From positions 101,634,855-101,698,854 of the forward strand of contig CM051458.1 of assembly GCA_028274465.1 (NCBI GenBank): a stretch of DNA of 64,000 nt, given 5' to 3'. Made by a program: the position numbers and the translations under genes. Source of the DNA: Plantago ovata (taxonomy: Eukaryota > Streptophyta > Magnoliopsida > Lamiales > Plantaginaceae). Positions 22,110 through 32,339 of the stretch are shown here, piece after piece (position 1 is the stretch's first letter; each line of letters begins with the position of its first letter). The notes under the pieces are model-generated. The model saw only the letters and a program-made list of their open reading frames with translations. It was not told where the DNA came from and made no database searches.

Positions 22110-25100
22110 CGCCCCGTTGAAATTCAGTTTACAATCACTCCGGCGTCCTCCCTTCTTCAAACTTCAACAACCATTTATCCCAGGAATTGGCCAATTCCTC
22201 TACTGGTACGTTACTTCTCGTTGTCCTGTTACAGAATTCTCTTCATTTCCTGTTCATCAGTCTCTTTGTTAAGGTGCCGTTTAGTTTTTTTTCTTCAATT
22301 AGAGCTGCATGTCTCAGAGAACCACATCGGCTTCATCTCAAAGTTATCAATGGATTAATTCGAATTATAGATCTCTTAAACACCAAATTAAGCCCAATTC
22401 AACGCGTGTAAAAGGAGATGCGAATTGTGTTTTACCTGCTAAGCTTGTTTCTCTTGATTGCCTATGAATTGAGTATGTGATTAGGGTAATAAGGTCAGGT
22501 CGGACGAATTTGTTCTGAATTTTCTGGATAGAGATTGTTTCTAATTTTTGTGATCGTTATTTTGGAACTTTGTACTGAAATGAAATGAATTCGGATTTTT
22601 TCCGATTTCGAGTTTGTTGTGATTATAGCTTGTTTCGATTAAGAAATATCTTATGTTCTGCTGATGGAATGTCTGGGCTGCTTTTTATTAAGTTATGTTA
22701 TGAAATTATGAGCATTCATTATGTCGATTTTTAGTTCATTAAGTAGTACTACAATTTTGATTATGCCATGGTTTCGCATGTTTAATGAGATACAAATCGT
22801 TTTAAATCTTCTTTAAATGGAAAAAACTATCTAATCTCGGGCTGATTGAATCTCATTTTGGTTCTTGAAGTTCTAATCAACCACTGTGTCAGTACATAGT
22901 TTTTCACTGGTTGGTGCAAACGCAACACAAGTCAACCACGTACGCCTACATGTTAAAATGTATAAATCTATTAGGGATTTGGGAATAGTAGTTATAGGTA
23001 TTGGTTGATCTCCTTACATTGTAGTAATGTCATTCTTGTTAATTGCTTGTTCTCCAATGCAGTAAATGCTATTTGGTTTTGTGAATATAAATGCCTAAGC
23101 CTGCAATAACATCACTTGACTAACTGCTGAAACTTTCTTCTGCTCTTTAGTTGATATTAGATGGATCCACTGGTTGCGCCATACGAGGATGTTATAAATA
23201 TTGGACCTGATATGGATGCTGCTTCTGTGGAGAATATTAGGATACGGTGGATGGGCTCTCAGCAAAAGTTGAGAATGTATGTGATTGCTCCTTTCACTGG
23301 TTATTTAAATTTTACCAATAGTGCAGTGCCTATAAAGGTTTGCTGTTTCAAATTATTGAATGATTATAATTGTTTGAGTAGATAAGGGTTGGGGGTTTCT
23401 CATATGCGTGTTAATTTTCATGGATGTGGCATTTGATAACCTGATAAGTGAGATCGGAAAATGTATTAACAAGATATATCTACTGACACGAGTCACACAA
23501 CAACCTTTGAATTTTGCTAGAAGCATTTCAGATGTATATGTGTTTATCATTTTATCTTTATTCTTTGCAGCTTGAGCAAAGATTGAGTGTAATTGAGCAA
23601 TTTTATTCAACTGCTAAGACAAAGAAATCAAACCGCTCCAGTAGTGGCTCATTGTTAAAGGACAAGGATAAGCATATTCCCGGTATGAAGAAGATACAGC
23701 AAGATGCCACCCGCAGGGAGGCTGCGGCTGCGAAGAGAATGCAAGAGCTTATGCGCCAATTTGGTAGTATATTGCGACAGGTATAAGACTGACTTGGTCT
23801 GTGGGTCACATTGACTTTTTTTACTTATTTACTGAAACAGCCATTTGATTTTGGGGATAAACTGAGGCTTGCTGTAAAAACTGAAGTATTTGATTGTACA
23901 CATAATAGATAAATCATACTCTTATTGCTTTTGAAGCACAATGAAATGGCTGAAAATTAAAATGGGAATCTTTGAGGGTTAAGAAGAAATGAGTAGGGTA
24001 TCTGTTTGTTAAAAGAAAAATAGGAACCAAGTATTCCACTTTGCACATATGAAGCTTTTGGCTTCGACCCGTCTAGCATGGATTCATAATATGATTTCCG
24101 GGACATGTAGAAGGGCATATTAGCATAGATTTATAATTTGATTTCCTGGACACGTAGTGTATCTTTTGTTTATTTCCAGAGTACTCCTCCCATTTATAAG
24201 TAAGTCTCATAGAAAATGGTCCTCATCATTGTTTAGGATTATTGCTGTTCCTGATGATTTTTTTCTTTTTCTTCATTTTTTCCCCTTGCACCCCCTCCCC
24301 CGGTGGGAATTCTTGTCAGGATGGCAGTATTTTTATTCTTGTAATCTGAGTTAGCTGCACTCTTTCTGACGGTTCTACTGATTAACATCACGATAAACTA
24401 GAAGATGCAATTTCTTCTTTTATGAGGATGTGCTTGTTGTCCTTTGTGTTTCAAGTTTCAACTTCTTCCTTTCCTGAGGGGGGAAAAAAGTTGCTGATTA
24501 TAAATGATAAAAAATTCCCTTTGATATTGCAGGTCACACAGCTCAAGTGGGCATGGCCTTTCATGCAGCCAGTAGATGTTGAAGGGCTTGGATTAGATGA
24601 TTATTATCAGGTACTGTTCCTATTGGTTTTGGATGATGTCATACTCTTAATGTTTGGATGGCTGTTGCATGAGAACACGACATGTACAGTCTGTGAACCA
24701 TGGTGGGTTGAGAGGGGGGAGGGGGGGGGGGCAGGGGCTTGTATGAACAGAAAAAGTTGGAGGATTTGACTCATTTTTTCTTATCCACACACTTATAGGA
24801 ATTTCATTCCTGCTTGGATTGATTTGTTGCAAATGATGTATATCAGATTATTGACAGGCCCATGGACTTCAGCACAATAAAAAACCAAATGGAAGCCAAT
24901 GATGGTACTGGATATAGGCATGTCCGTGAGATATATTCTGATGTGCGGCTTATTTTCAAAAATGCTATGAAGTACAATGATAAAAAGAGTGATGTATATT
25001 TGATGGCCCAAAAGTTGATGGAAAAATTTGAGGAGAAATGGCTGCAGCTGTTGCCCAAAGTTACAGAAGAGGTACTTAACAAGATTGGCTGCAATCCTGA

Positions 25101-26548
25101 GGAATATGGAGATGGACTTTTTTGGCTTAGCATTCCATCCTCTTTCCCCTATCCTGCTGAAACTACATATCAAATTTTCTGTGGGTGCGTTTTGATATGT
25201 GCATCTCCATATATTTGCAGGAAAACAGGCGAGAAATGGAGGAAGCTGAAGCACAGTTAAACATTCAGCATGTCCAGGAAGCAGCTCATGCAAAATTGGC
25301 CAGGGATCTGAATAACGAGGTATCATTGAGTTATTTCTTACTTGGACATTATGTGGACATGATACCATTTAAAAACGTACTGTTTGGTCATACCCGATTA
25401 TGTGTTGACCTTTTATTTCAAATTTTCAGCTTTATGACGTTGAGACGGATATAGAACAACTCAGGGAGATGGTAGTAAAAAATTGCAGGTTAGTTCGAAT
25501 CCACCTCTTGTCCATCAACCTCCCCCTTCTCCCTTTCTCTCCACCCTCGTTGCACTAAGGTTATACGAATTCGTTTGTATTTCTTCTCCAATTACAGACC
25601 ACCCCCTGGTGTTGGGACAGGCACTATTCTGCACAGAGATGTGTTAAAACTTAATATTAGTCCTGGAATCTAGCAAGTCCCACAGTTTGTGATTGGAAGG
25701 GAACTAAATAAGACGTGAGCATGACAGTTTATGGGTAGTGCAAAATTGAACTTTACCGGCACCAGTCGTTACCTTCTACTCTCTGTTATTTTAAGTTAAT
25801 TTTTGTCAAATGATATTTCATCTTTTCCTTTTTGCAATTTGATTTAGATTATCCTTAAGTATTTATACAGAGATTTTTTTTTAAAATTTTATATTTGTCA
25901 AAGATGCCAGTGCATAAAATCGTTGTAAATAGTGTGGTGTCTTGGTATTATTAACACAAAGGCAACCCACAGTGAAGGATGAACTAAACTTGAATTTCCC
26001 CCCTCCCATTTATGCTCCACACTGCAAAACTTTGCTTTCTTTTCTATCAGCTGTCTAGCTTGTTGCTCTGACTTTGGTAACTCACCACAACTGACTAATT
26101 TTTTTTTCTTACTCATATTTCCGGACAGACAGATCACTATCGCAGAAAAAAGAAAGCTTGGACATGATCTTTCCAGATTGTGTCCTGAAGATCTTGGGAA
26201 GGCAATGGAGATATTAGCTGAAAGCAACCCTGATTACGAAGAAACAACTGAAGACATAGAAATCGACTTAAGTGCTCAGGTTCTTATCAACTCAATATCA
26301 TTCTACCAAAATTTAAACTTCTGCATGTTCCAATACTTCTATTACTTTTGATACAGAGCGAAACAACATTGTGGAGGCTGAAATTTTTCATTAAGGATTT
26401 GAAAAGGGGTCAGAACGATAGCTCTGACAAGGATTTGAACAATAATGTCAGTTCGAGTAACAGTCCTACTAACCAAGTCTCAAAGCGTAAAAGAGAAATA
26501 TGCAATGCACTAGCCAAGACTGCAAAACGGCAAAAGCCTGCTGCATGA
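22110..26548 (+). CDS. GTE1/GTE6-type bromodomain-NET protein (frame broken in first coding exon)
   Basis: BET-like transcription regulator that binds acetylated histones; the Arabidopsis relatives are GTE1/IMB1 and GTE6. The leader exon ends at 22205. Coding exons are 23161-23276, 23571-23780, 24533-24610, 24847-25071, 25221-25319, 25430-25488, 26129-26279 and 26357-26548. With one base restored, the product is about 376 aa. An N-terminal coiled coil (LEQRLSVIEQFY) precedes the bromodomain (about residues 110-205: KWAWPFMQPVDVEGLGLDDY, RPMDFSTIK, and AMKYND with the acetyl-lysine-binding Asn). The NET domain follows (ITIAEKRKLG, LCPEDLGKAMEILAESNP, then SETTLWRLKFFIKDL), and a basic tail (KRKREICNAL) ends the protein. 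In exon 23161-23276 the frame slips at 23245-23248: the annotated frame gives RIRWMGSQQ, but a +1 base restores RVDGLSAKVEN and a perfect phase-0 donor (GTATGT) into LEQRL. A possible alternative terminal exon lies at 25598-25673. Confidence 0.88.
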
Positions 26549-26843
26549 GTTCATGATTTCAACTTGCTGAGAGTTGCTTAACATTAACTGGAGCAGTGAG
26601 CAGTTGTGTTTTGAGTCGAGCATACATATAGATTAAGACAGCCAAACTGGAGTAGTAATTAAAAGTGTTTAGGTTGATAGTTCATGATACTTCATCGTTG
26701 TTGACAACCTGTTACAGTTGTGGTTTTGAGTCGTTTGACATATATTATGTTACACCCTGTTAGTGGTTTGACATTTTGAACTGATACACATGTGCCATTT
26801 GTGCACTTGGCAATAGAAATACAAAATCTTCAGATACAGTATT

Positions 26844-27325
26844 TTGAAAAGCAAACTGATTAGAACCTTGATTGTTTTTTTTTTCTTTTCAAGTTTTAAT
26901 CCTCATTGCATGCACTTTTTTTTTTGTTTGTTTGTTAGTGACTTAGCCTAGGTACTGCTTAAACAAGGGTCCAAGAACTATATATGTTAGGGGCATCGTC
27001 ACCGATATACCATAACACAAGTATGTAGGGTATATATATTGGTCTTTACATCCCTTCGGCAAAACTGTTCCCCCCCCCCCCCCCCCCTTTTTTTTTCGCT
27101 GATTCTTCTTTGTTTCTCTGTAATAAAGTTAACTGTTTGTGTAGGCTATTAGTAGTACCGTGCCATGTATAAAACGTTCCGTCAAAACTACACACCTTCA
27201 CCTTTGGATTAGTACTCCACATATATAATTATATATAGTGTAAGCCTAATTGGCTAGTTATATAGAAAAAGGAAAAGGTACAATCAAGTCACGGATCATA
27301 GCAACTAAACCAGACAGAAAAGTAA
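26844..27325. other. Intergenic spacer with an 18-C homopolymer
   Basis: 3' flank between the GTE gene and the convergent F-box gene. 27070-27087 is a run of 18 C followed by 9 T, a site where assembly and length are unreliable. 27107-27170 resembles 35741-35806. Confidence 0.5.
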
Positions 27326-28615
27326 TTAATATGTGAACAATAAAAAGGGGCACAAGTTCTCTGATGGCCATGACAGAAGATATATAGGGCTAGAACAGGA
27401 CCTCCAGATCATCCCGGACCCCAGGGACCGATCCATATTGGTGGGTAACAGGAGGCCACCACCATCTGCTGTGAAGCTGTATGTGCCCTTGTTATACCTT
27501 TCTGGAGCTCTCCACCCCCAATGACGCCGATGAATACGAATGCCAGTGAAATATATATGATTAGGTTTACATCCAGGGATGCTTCCGGTAGCATTTGCTA
27601 CGGTGAAAGACGCATTTAAACCACCAACAAATATTGCTCGGCCTCCTAAATCGTTAAGAGGAGTCAATCTAGCATCCTTCGTCCCTTGTTCACACATAAC
27701 TAGTTCCTCAATTTTGAATACCTCAAATCGTATCTCTCCTGAACCATATTCATCAAAGAGTACTCCGCCCTTTCTTACTACTAAGAGTAGTTCTCCTTGG
27801 GATTTCACCAAATAAAGGAAAATGCCATAACGTGAGCAAGTAGTCAGTCTGTAATGGTTGCTTGTTTCTGTCCACCTACTGTTCCTTCTCTCATAGGTCG
27901 TGATATAGCCCGAATCGTTTAGGCCATAGAATAGGCCATTGTGAAATATTATATCCGTAATCCCGCCACCGGTAGTTTGAACCTGGGCGAATTTTTTGTC
28001 TCCAGGACTCCAGGATGCCAGTGACCCGTTATGATAAGCAATCATCAATGTACAGTCTAACGGATTAGTGAGCGGGTCGGATGTTAAGGCTCCTCTATTG
28101 ATGATAGATCCGCGGCTGCTTCGTGAAAGATAAAAACCGTGATCGTTGTTATTGGTCCATTCTTGTTTGGGAAGCCTAATACGAGCTCCTGAGACAACAT
28201 GTAATAGATCCAACTTGCTCTTTCGCTGTACAAGAAGCCATCCTCCTCCACACGCAAAGCAATTAGTGCAACCATGAATTTTCTTGTGCAACTTGGACAA
28301 CTTGGCAGCAGTAAGAGCACCTGGTGGTGGTAAAACACCCACTGTTACGGCCAATGGGTTGATAAACTCCAGCTTTAATGGGTTGTATTTACTAATCTGT
28401 AGTAGAGATGGAAGTCGACGCCTCCAAGTAGATTCCACATGAAGAGCTACAAAACGCCATAGACCACAAACACTACGAAAATTGAAATAATCCTCCGCAG
28501 ATCCAACTTTTCGGACCACATTGATCATAATATCAAGGGGCATACCAGACCAATCTCTTGTCTCTTCATCTTCTGGGGATGATGGTGATGATAACAACTG
28601 CTCGTTAACCTCCAT
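27326..28615 (-). CDS. F-box protein with DUF295 domain, 429 aa
   Basis: F-box proteins are the substrate-selecting subunits of SCF ubiquitin ligases. Single-exon, intact ORF; the ATG at 28615 is the first in-frame one. The F-box is at about residues 22-62 (WSGMPLDIMINVVRKVG, YFNFRSVCGLWR). After a spacer, the C-terminal two thirds follow the DUF295 pattern: repeated beta-propeller-like blocks with CTLMIAYHNGSLASWSPGDK, DIIFHNGLFYGLNDSG, GELLLVVRKGG, and a NHIYFTG strand near the end. The target protein is not predictable. The gene runs convergently towards the GTE gene and is bracketed by that gene and its partial copy. Confidence 0.88.
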   Translation of the reverse strand: MEVNEQLLSSPSSPEDEETRDWSGMPLDIMINVVRKVGSAEDYFNFRSVCGLWRFVALHVESTWRRRLPSLLQISKYNPLKLEFINPLAVTVGVLPPPGALTAAKLSKLHKKIHGCTNCFACGGGWLLVQRKSKLDLLHVVSGARIRLPKQEWTNNNDHGFYLSRSSRGSIINRGALTSDPLTNPLDCTLMIAYHNGSLASWSPGDKKFAQVQTTGGGITDIIFHNGLFYGLNDSGYITTYERRNSRWTETSNHYRLTTCSRYGIFLYLVKSQGELLLVVRKGGVLFDEYGSGEIRFEVFKIEELVMCEQGTKDARLTPLNDLGGRAIFVGGLNASFTVANATGSIPGCKPNHIYFTGIRIHRRHWGWRAPERYNKGTYSFTADGGGLLLPTNMDRSLGSGMIWRSCSSPIYLLSWPSENLCPFLLFTY

Positions 28616-28856
28616 TGTTTTTGTTGATTTATCTCACAAGCTTCAACAATAACAATAAATAGAATATATACAACGTCAGAGATATGTGATTCATGACTTA
28701 TATATATAGGATCAAAACTAAACCTATACTAATCCTAATTGGATTTGGAATTATAATTAGTAAAACTAATATGTATAACTTTAATTCTATTTTCCTTAAT
28801 CCCATTAAACTTTTGTTTAATTATGATGATGAATTGATGATGATGATGACAAAACC
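28616..28856. other. Promoter side of the F-box/DUF295 gene
   Basis: AT-rich region separating the F-box start codon from the partial GTE copy. A TATATATAGG stretch at about 28700 could serve as a TATA box on either strand. No gene is supported. Confidence 0.35.
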
Positions 28857-29085
28857 AATGGACATGATCTTTCCAAATTGTGTCCTGAAAATCTTAGCAA
28901 TTACGAAGCAACAACTGAAGCCATAGAAATATGCAATGCACTAGCCAAGACTCATGATTTCAACTTGCTGAGAGTTTCTTTACGATTAACTGGAGCAGTG
29001 AGGCTATGTAAGCTCAGATTATGACAGCCGGGGCATACAGAGAAAGACGATCCGGTGGTAAAAGAGTTTAGGTTGATAGCTCATG

Positions 29086-29929
29086 GGGTAAAATGCACTT
29101 TTGGTCCCCATGTCTTGGTCCCTTTGCGATTTTAGTCCTATACAATTGATATACGGTCCTCTATTTTAATACATAGGTGAAGTAAGGCGTTTTTTAGGCG
29201 ACCTGAAGTGTGGAGAACTAAGAAACGAACTGAGCATGCGAATTGGGAGGAAATTCCCTCCCAAATTGAAATTCTCCAATTATAACAAGAATCCTAACGC
29301 TAGCCTCCACATACAATTATCCATCTTCTTCGTATATTACTAGCATATTAGTACATCAGTTTTGCACGATCTCCTGAAAAACTTCTCCATCTTCTTCGTA
29401 TATAAAATTCGGATTTTATAGAGCTTATTAAGCTCCATAAAACAAAGCTTAATGAAGCTTTATTTTACAGAGCTTAATTAATAAGCTCTGTAGATTAGCT
29501 TTGTACAGTAAAACAGAGCTGATTAAGCGTTGTACAAAGCTTAATAAGCTCTGTAAAACATAACTATGTACAGATCCAATTAAGTTCTGTAAAACAGAGC
29601 TTAAACCTGGACAATTGGCGGCAATTGGCAGAAGAGAGGAGGGGTAAATGAGGTGGGAAGAGAAGAGGGGTAAATGAGGTGGGAAGTTATGTTAGGGAAA
29701 ACTTCTTGAGATTTTGTCAATTTACCCCCAAAATTGCTAACCATCCATCAATAATACACTGTTGGGTTGTATTTGTCCAATGGTACGCGAATTAAACAAA
29801 ATCGGGAGCTCTGGGCGTGAGGCAAGCAGCAAATTGTACATGGAAAGAGGACTCAGTTCGCAGAATTTGCACTAGTGCGGACCAAAACTGAAGTGGATTG
29901 AGACATGGGGCCAAAAAGTGCAATTTACC
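29086..29929. mobile_element. Non-autonomous DNA transposon with ~30-bp terminal inverted repeats, 844 bp
   Basis: The left end (GGTAAAATGCACTTTTGGTC) matches the complement of the right end (GGTAAATTGCACTTTTTGGC), followed by CCATGTCT on both sides. No coding capacity. The interior contains repeats built on AGCTTAATAAGCTCTGTA (29400-29600) and a directly repeated GAGGGGTAAATGAGGTGGGA. No clear target-site duplication was found. It splits the GTE pseudogene. Confidence 0.6.
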
Positions 29930-30017
29930 AAAAATAAAATTTTAAGCATATTTTTCATTTTGATCCCCCTAAACAATCAAAATTTTATATTTTGACCCCC
30001 TAGAATTACTCCTAGAT

Positions 30018-30382
30018 TCCCCACTGTCTCCAACCATGAGATGATAAGACCCGCCGCATCATGTTTACCATCATAAGACCATAAGATCCAAATCTATTTT
30101 CATCTCCAATCATAAAACTCAAATACACATTTTTTATACTTTTTTTTTTCATTAACAAACAAGTAAATTAATAAATGAATCAAACAAACAAATTAAGTGG
30201 GAAGAAAGATAAAAAGTAAAATATAATAATAAAGAATTACATAAAATATCATTAGATGTGGGAATACTCATCTTACGTATAAGACATAAGATGATAAGAT
30301 TTACTTTTTATTTCTCCAATCATGGTCTTATGAAAATTTTCTACATAAAATCTTTAGGTTTATTAGACTCATGGTTGAAGAT
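30018..30382. mobile_element. MITE-like element, ~365 bp
   Basis: CTCCAACCATGAGATGATAAG near the left end and the complement of GACTCATGGTTGAAG at the right end form inverted termini; ATAAGACCATAAGAT and CATAAGATGATAAG repeat internally. The right edge abuts resumed GTE-derived sequence at 30383. Confidence 0.5.
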
Positions 30383-30477
30383 GGTTTGTCAATTTGAACT
30401 GATTCACACATGCATGTGCCATTTGTGCGCTTTGCAAATGAAAATACAATAGAACTTAGATACTGTAATACTATATT

Positions 30478-31184
30478 CAATTATTTATGGTCCTTTTTCC
30501 TTTTTTTTTTCTGGTGGTACCGGTCAACCACAAGGTGAAGATCATCTAGAAGATGATGGTCCCAAACTTCCCCGTTTCCCATGCCGAAGACGATTCATTC
30601 CAAATCTTTTTGAAGTTTTAGGAATTGCATTGCATTAGGTGTTGACAAATAGATGGTGGGTCTCATTTTTGTGCTTGTTGAATAATTCAAACCACTAGTT
30701 CTAGCTTTGTGACATTGCCAAGACTGATGTAGCAGTTGTACTTAGCTCACAAAACGTTCCCTTTCACTAAAATGTCTCGTTAGAAATGTTTATTAAAATC
30801 AAATTCCATCACATAAATACAATAAAATTACTTAAGAGTTATAAATATTTCATTCCTACTAAATATTTTGTTATCCTGATTTATTGTTTTGTTAATCCAC
30901 CATAGGCACAAGTCTCGTACAAAACAAATGTAATAAACAAAAGCTAACTTGTTTGATTCTCTAGCGATTGTGGCACCTACTTTGTTGCACTCTCTGTAAC
31001 CAAACTGTATTATGACTTCATTCATTCATCCATTTCATGACTTCTTCCTTCAACAATATTTGTTGCATTGGTATTGCTATTTTAAACATGCAAAGACAGT
31101 TTATAATGATTTTTGGATCAATTTTGTATAATCAATTTTTTTAAACTTAAGTTTGTGCAAATATGTATGTCAATCCTTATGCCA
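30478..31184. other. Intergenic spacer, no gene seen
   Basis: AT-rich sequence downstream of the GTE copy. No coding signal or recognisable repeat apart from short homopolymers. Confidence 0.4.
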
Positions 31185-31422
31185 TACTATTTTCGTCCCA
31201 GAAAACTTTACTCATTTTGATTTTTATGGTCAACAGTTTTCGATTTTGACTACAAATTACTCTTAAATTGTAATGGTAAAATATATAACAAAATTAAATT
31301 TTCATTATGTAATTTTGTTATATATTTTACCATTACAAATTAAGAATAATTTGTAGTCAAAGTAAAAAATTATTGACCATAAAAAGTCAAAATGAATAAA
31401 GTTTTCTGAAACGGAGGGAGTA
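31185..31422. mobile_element. Stowaway-like MITE, palindromic, 238 bp
   Basis: The ends read TACTATTTTCGTCCCAGAAA and, on the other strand, TACTCCCTCCGTTTCAGAAA, both continuing ACTTTATTCATTTTGAC. The whole element folds on itself, with internal arms TTACCATTACAAATTAAG. TA at both borders and the CTCCCTCCGT terminus fit Tc1/mariner-derived Stowaway elements. Confidence 0.8.
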
Positions 31423-31901
31423 AAACTCTAAGGTGTTACATTTAGAAACTTTAGTTTCATATAAGATTGACCTAAAATTTAAGAATATTACCACTTACTG
31501 ATAAATAAATTAACACTAATAAAATTCACATATAATCTTGATAAACCACCTGTACTAATTGTAACAAGAACCATGATTGCTCTAAACAATCCAAGCATCA
31601 ATAAACTCAGTGTGTGTGTTGTTTCGACGAGTGAAGATGATGTAAACATGAAGTACATTTGTTGATTAATTTGAAGTTTACACTCGAAAATCAATGATTT
31701 GTTAATAACTCTTTGTTCTTTCTTTGTTCTTTGTACCAGAGTCATATAGGGTATGGACGGGACCTCTTAATATATTTCAATTAGTACTATACATGTAGAT
31801 TTCAAAAAATAGTTCACTTAATTTGTTATTAAATGGCAAAGATTCCATGATGACATTTAGAATTATGGTTACGTCTAGAAAGTCTGAATTTACCACATTG
31901 T
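31423..31901. other. Intergenic spacer, no gene seen
   Basis: AT-rich; ORFs here have no homology. Confidence 0.4.
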
Positions 31902-31916
31902 AAGTGTAACAATATA

Positions 31917-32084
31917 GAGAGTTATAAGGTGGTCTAGCGGAATGGAGGTGGTATAATGAAGGAGAGGTGCAGTGTTCAATCCCAAGCGAAGACATAAGGC
32001 GGTTTCGGTAGGGAGATATAAGGTGGTTTAGATATTGTAATAGTAGTATACTAGAAGTATTTGTAATATCTGTCGTTTAAAAAA
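31917..32084 (+). mobile_element. SINE, family A, with perfect 15-bp target-site duplication
   Basis: Contains an RNA polymerase III promoter: box A AAGGTGGTCTAGCGG near 31927 and box B AGTGTTCAATCCC near 31971. The 3' part is TATAAGGTGGTTTAGATATT and the tail is TGTCGTTTAAAAAAAA. It is flanked by identical AAGTGTAACAATATA at 31902-31916 and 32085-32099. It shares family features with the SINE at 21244-21450. Confidence 0.85.
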
Positions 32085-32339
32085 AAGTGTAACAATATAC
32101 CATGTAAACTATAACTATGTACATAAAAAAAGAGATTATTACATACATATTACTAACATTAGTATAGGATTCTAATTACAAAATAAAATAAAATTAAGAA
32201 TCTAATTACTCCGTGATAAATGATAATTATCGTAATCAGAAAGCGAGGCGTTTGGCATGCACCCGCCCTTGTTCCTGGCGTGTGGCATGAATACGACATT
32301 ACGGCACCGTTTTACACAAAATTACCAAACTTTAATAAG

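Larger units (their letters stand above)
28857..30477 (+). pseudogene. Partial, decayed copy of the GTE gene 3' end
   Basis: Segment 28857-29084 matches the NET-domain exon and final exon of the GTE gene (GGACATGATCTTTCCAAATT, then TACGAAGCAACAACTGAAG, ATGCAATGCACTAGCCAAG and CATGATTTCAACTTGCTGAG), including 3' untranslated sequence (GAGTTTAGGTTGATAGC). A large internal deletion joins the two exons at a shared AGAAAT. The match resumes at 30383-30477 (GAACTGATTCACACATG, TGTGCCATTTGTGCGCTT) with sequence downstream of the real gene. The gap is filled by two transposable elements. Same orientation as the parent. It cannot encode a protein. The copy extends past the transcript end, so DNA-level duplication is more likely than retroposition. 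Confidence 0.75.

Noticed and set aside
24793..25368. Minus-strand ORF of 191 codons
   Set aside because: Antisense to the bromodomain exons of the GTE gene; no independent evidence.
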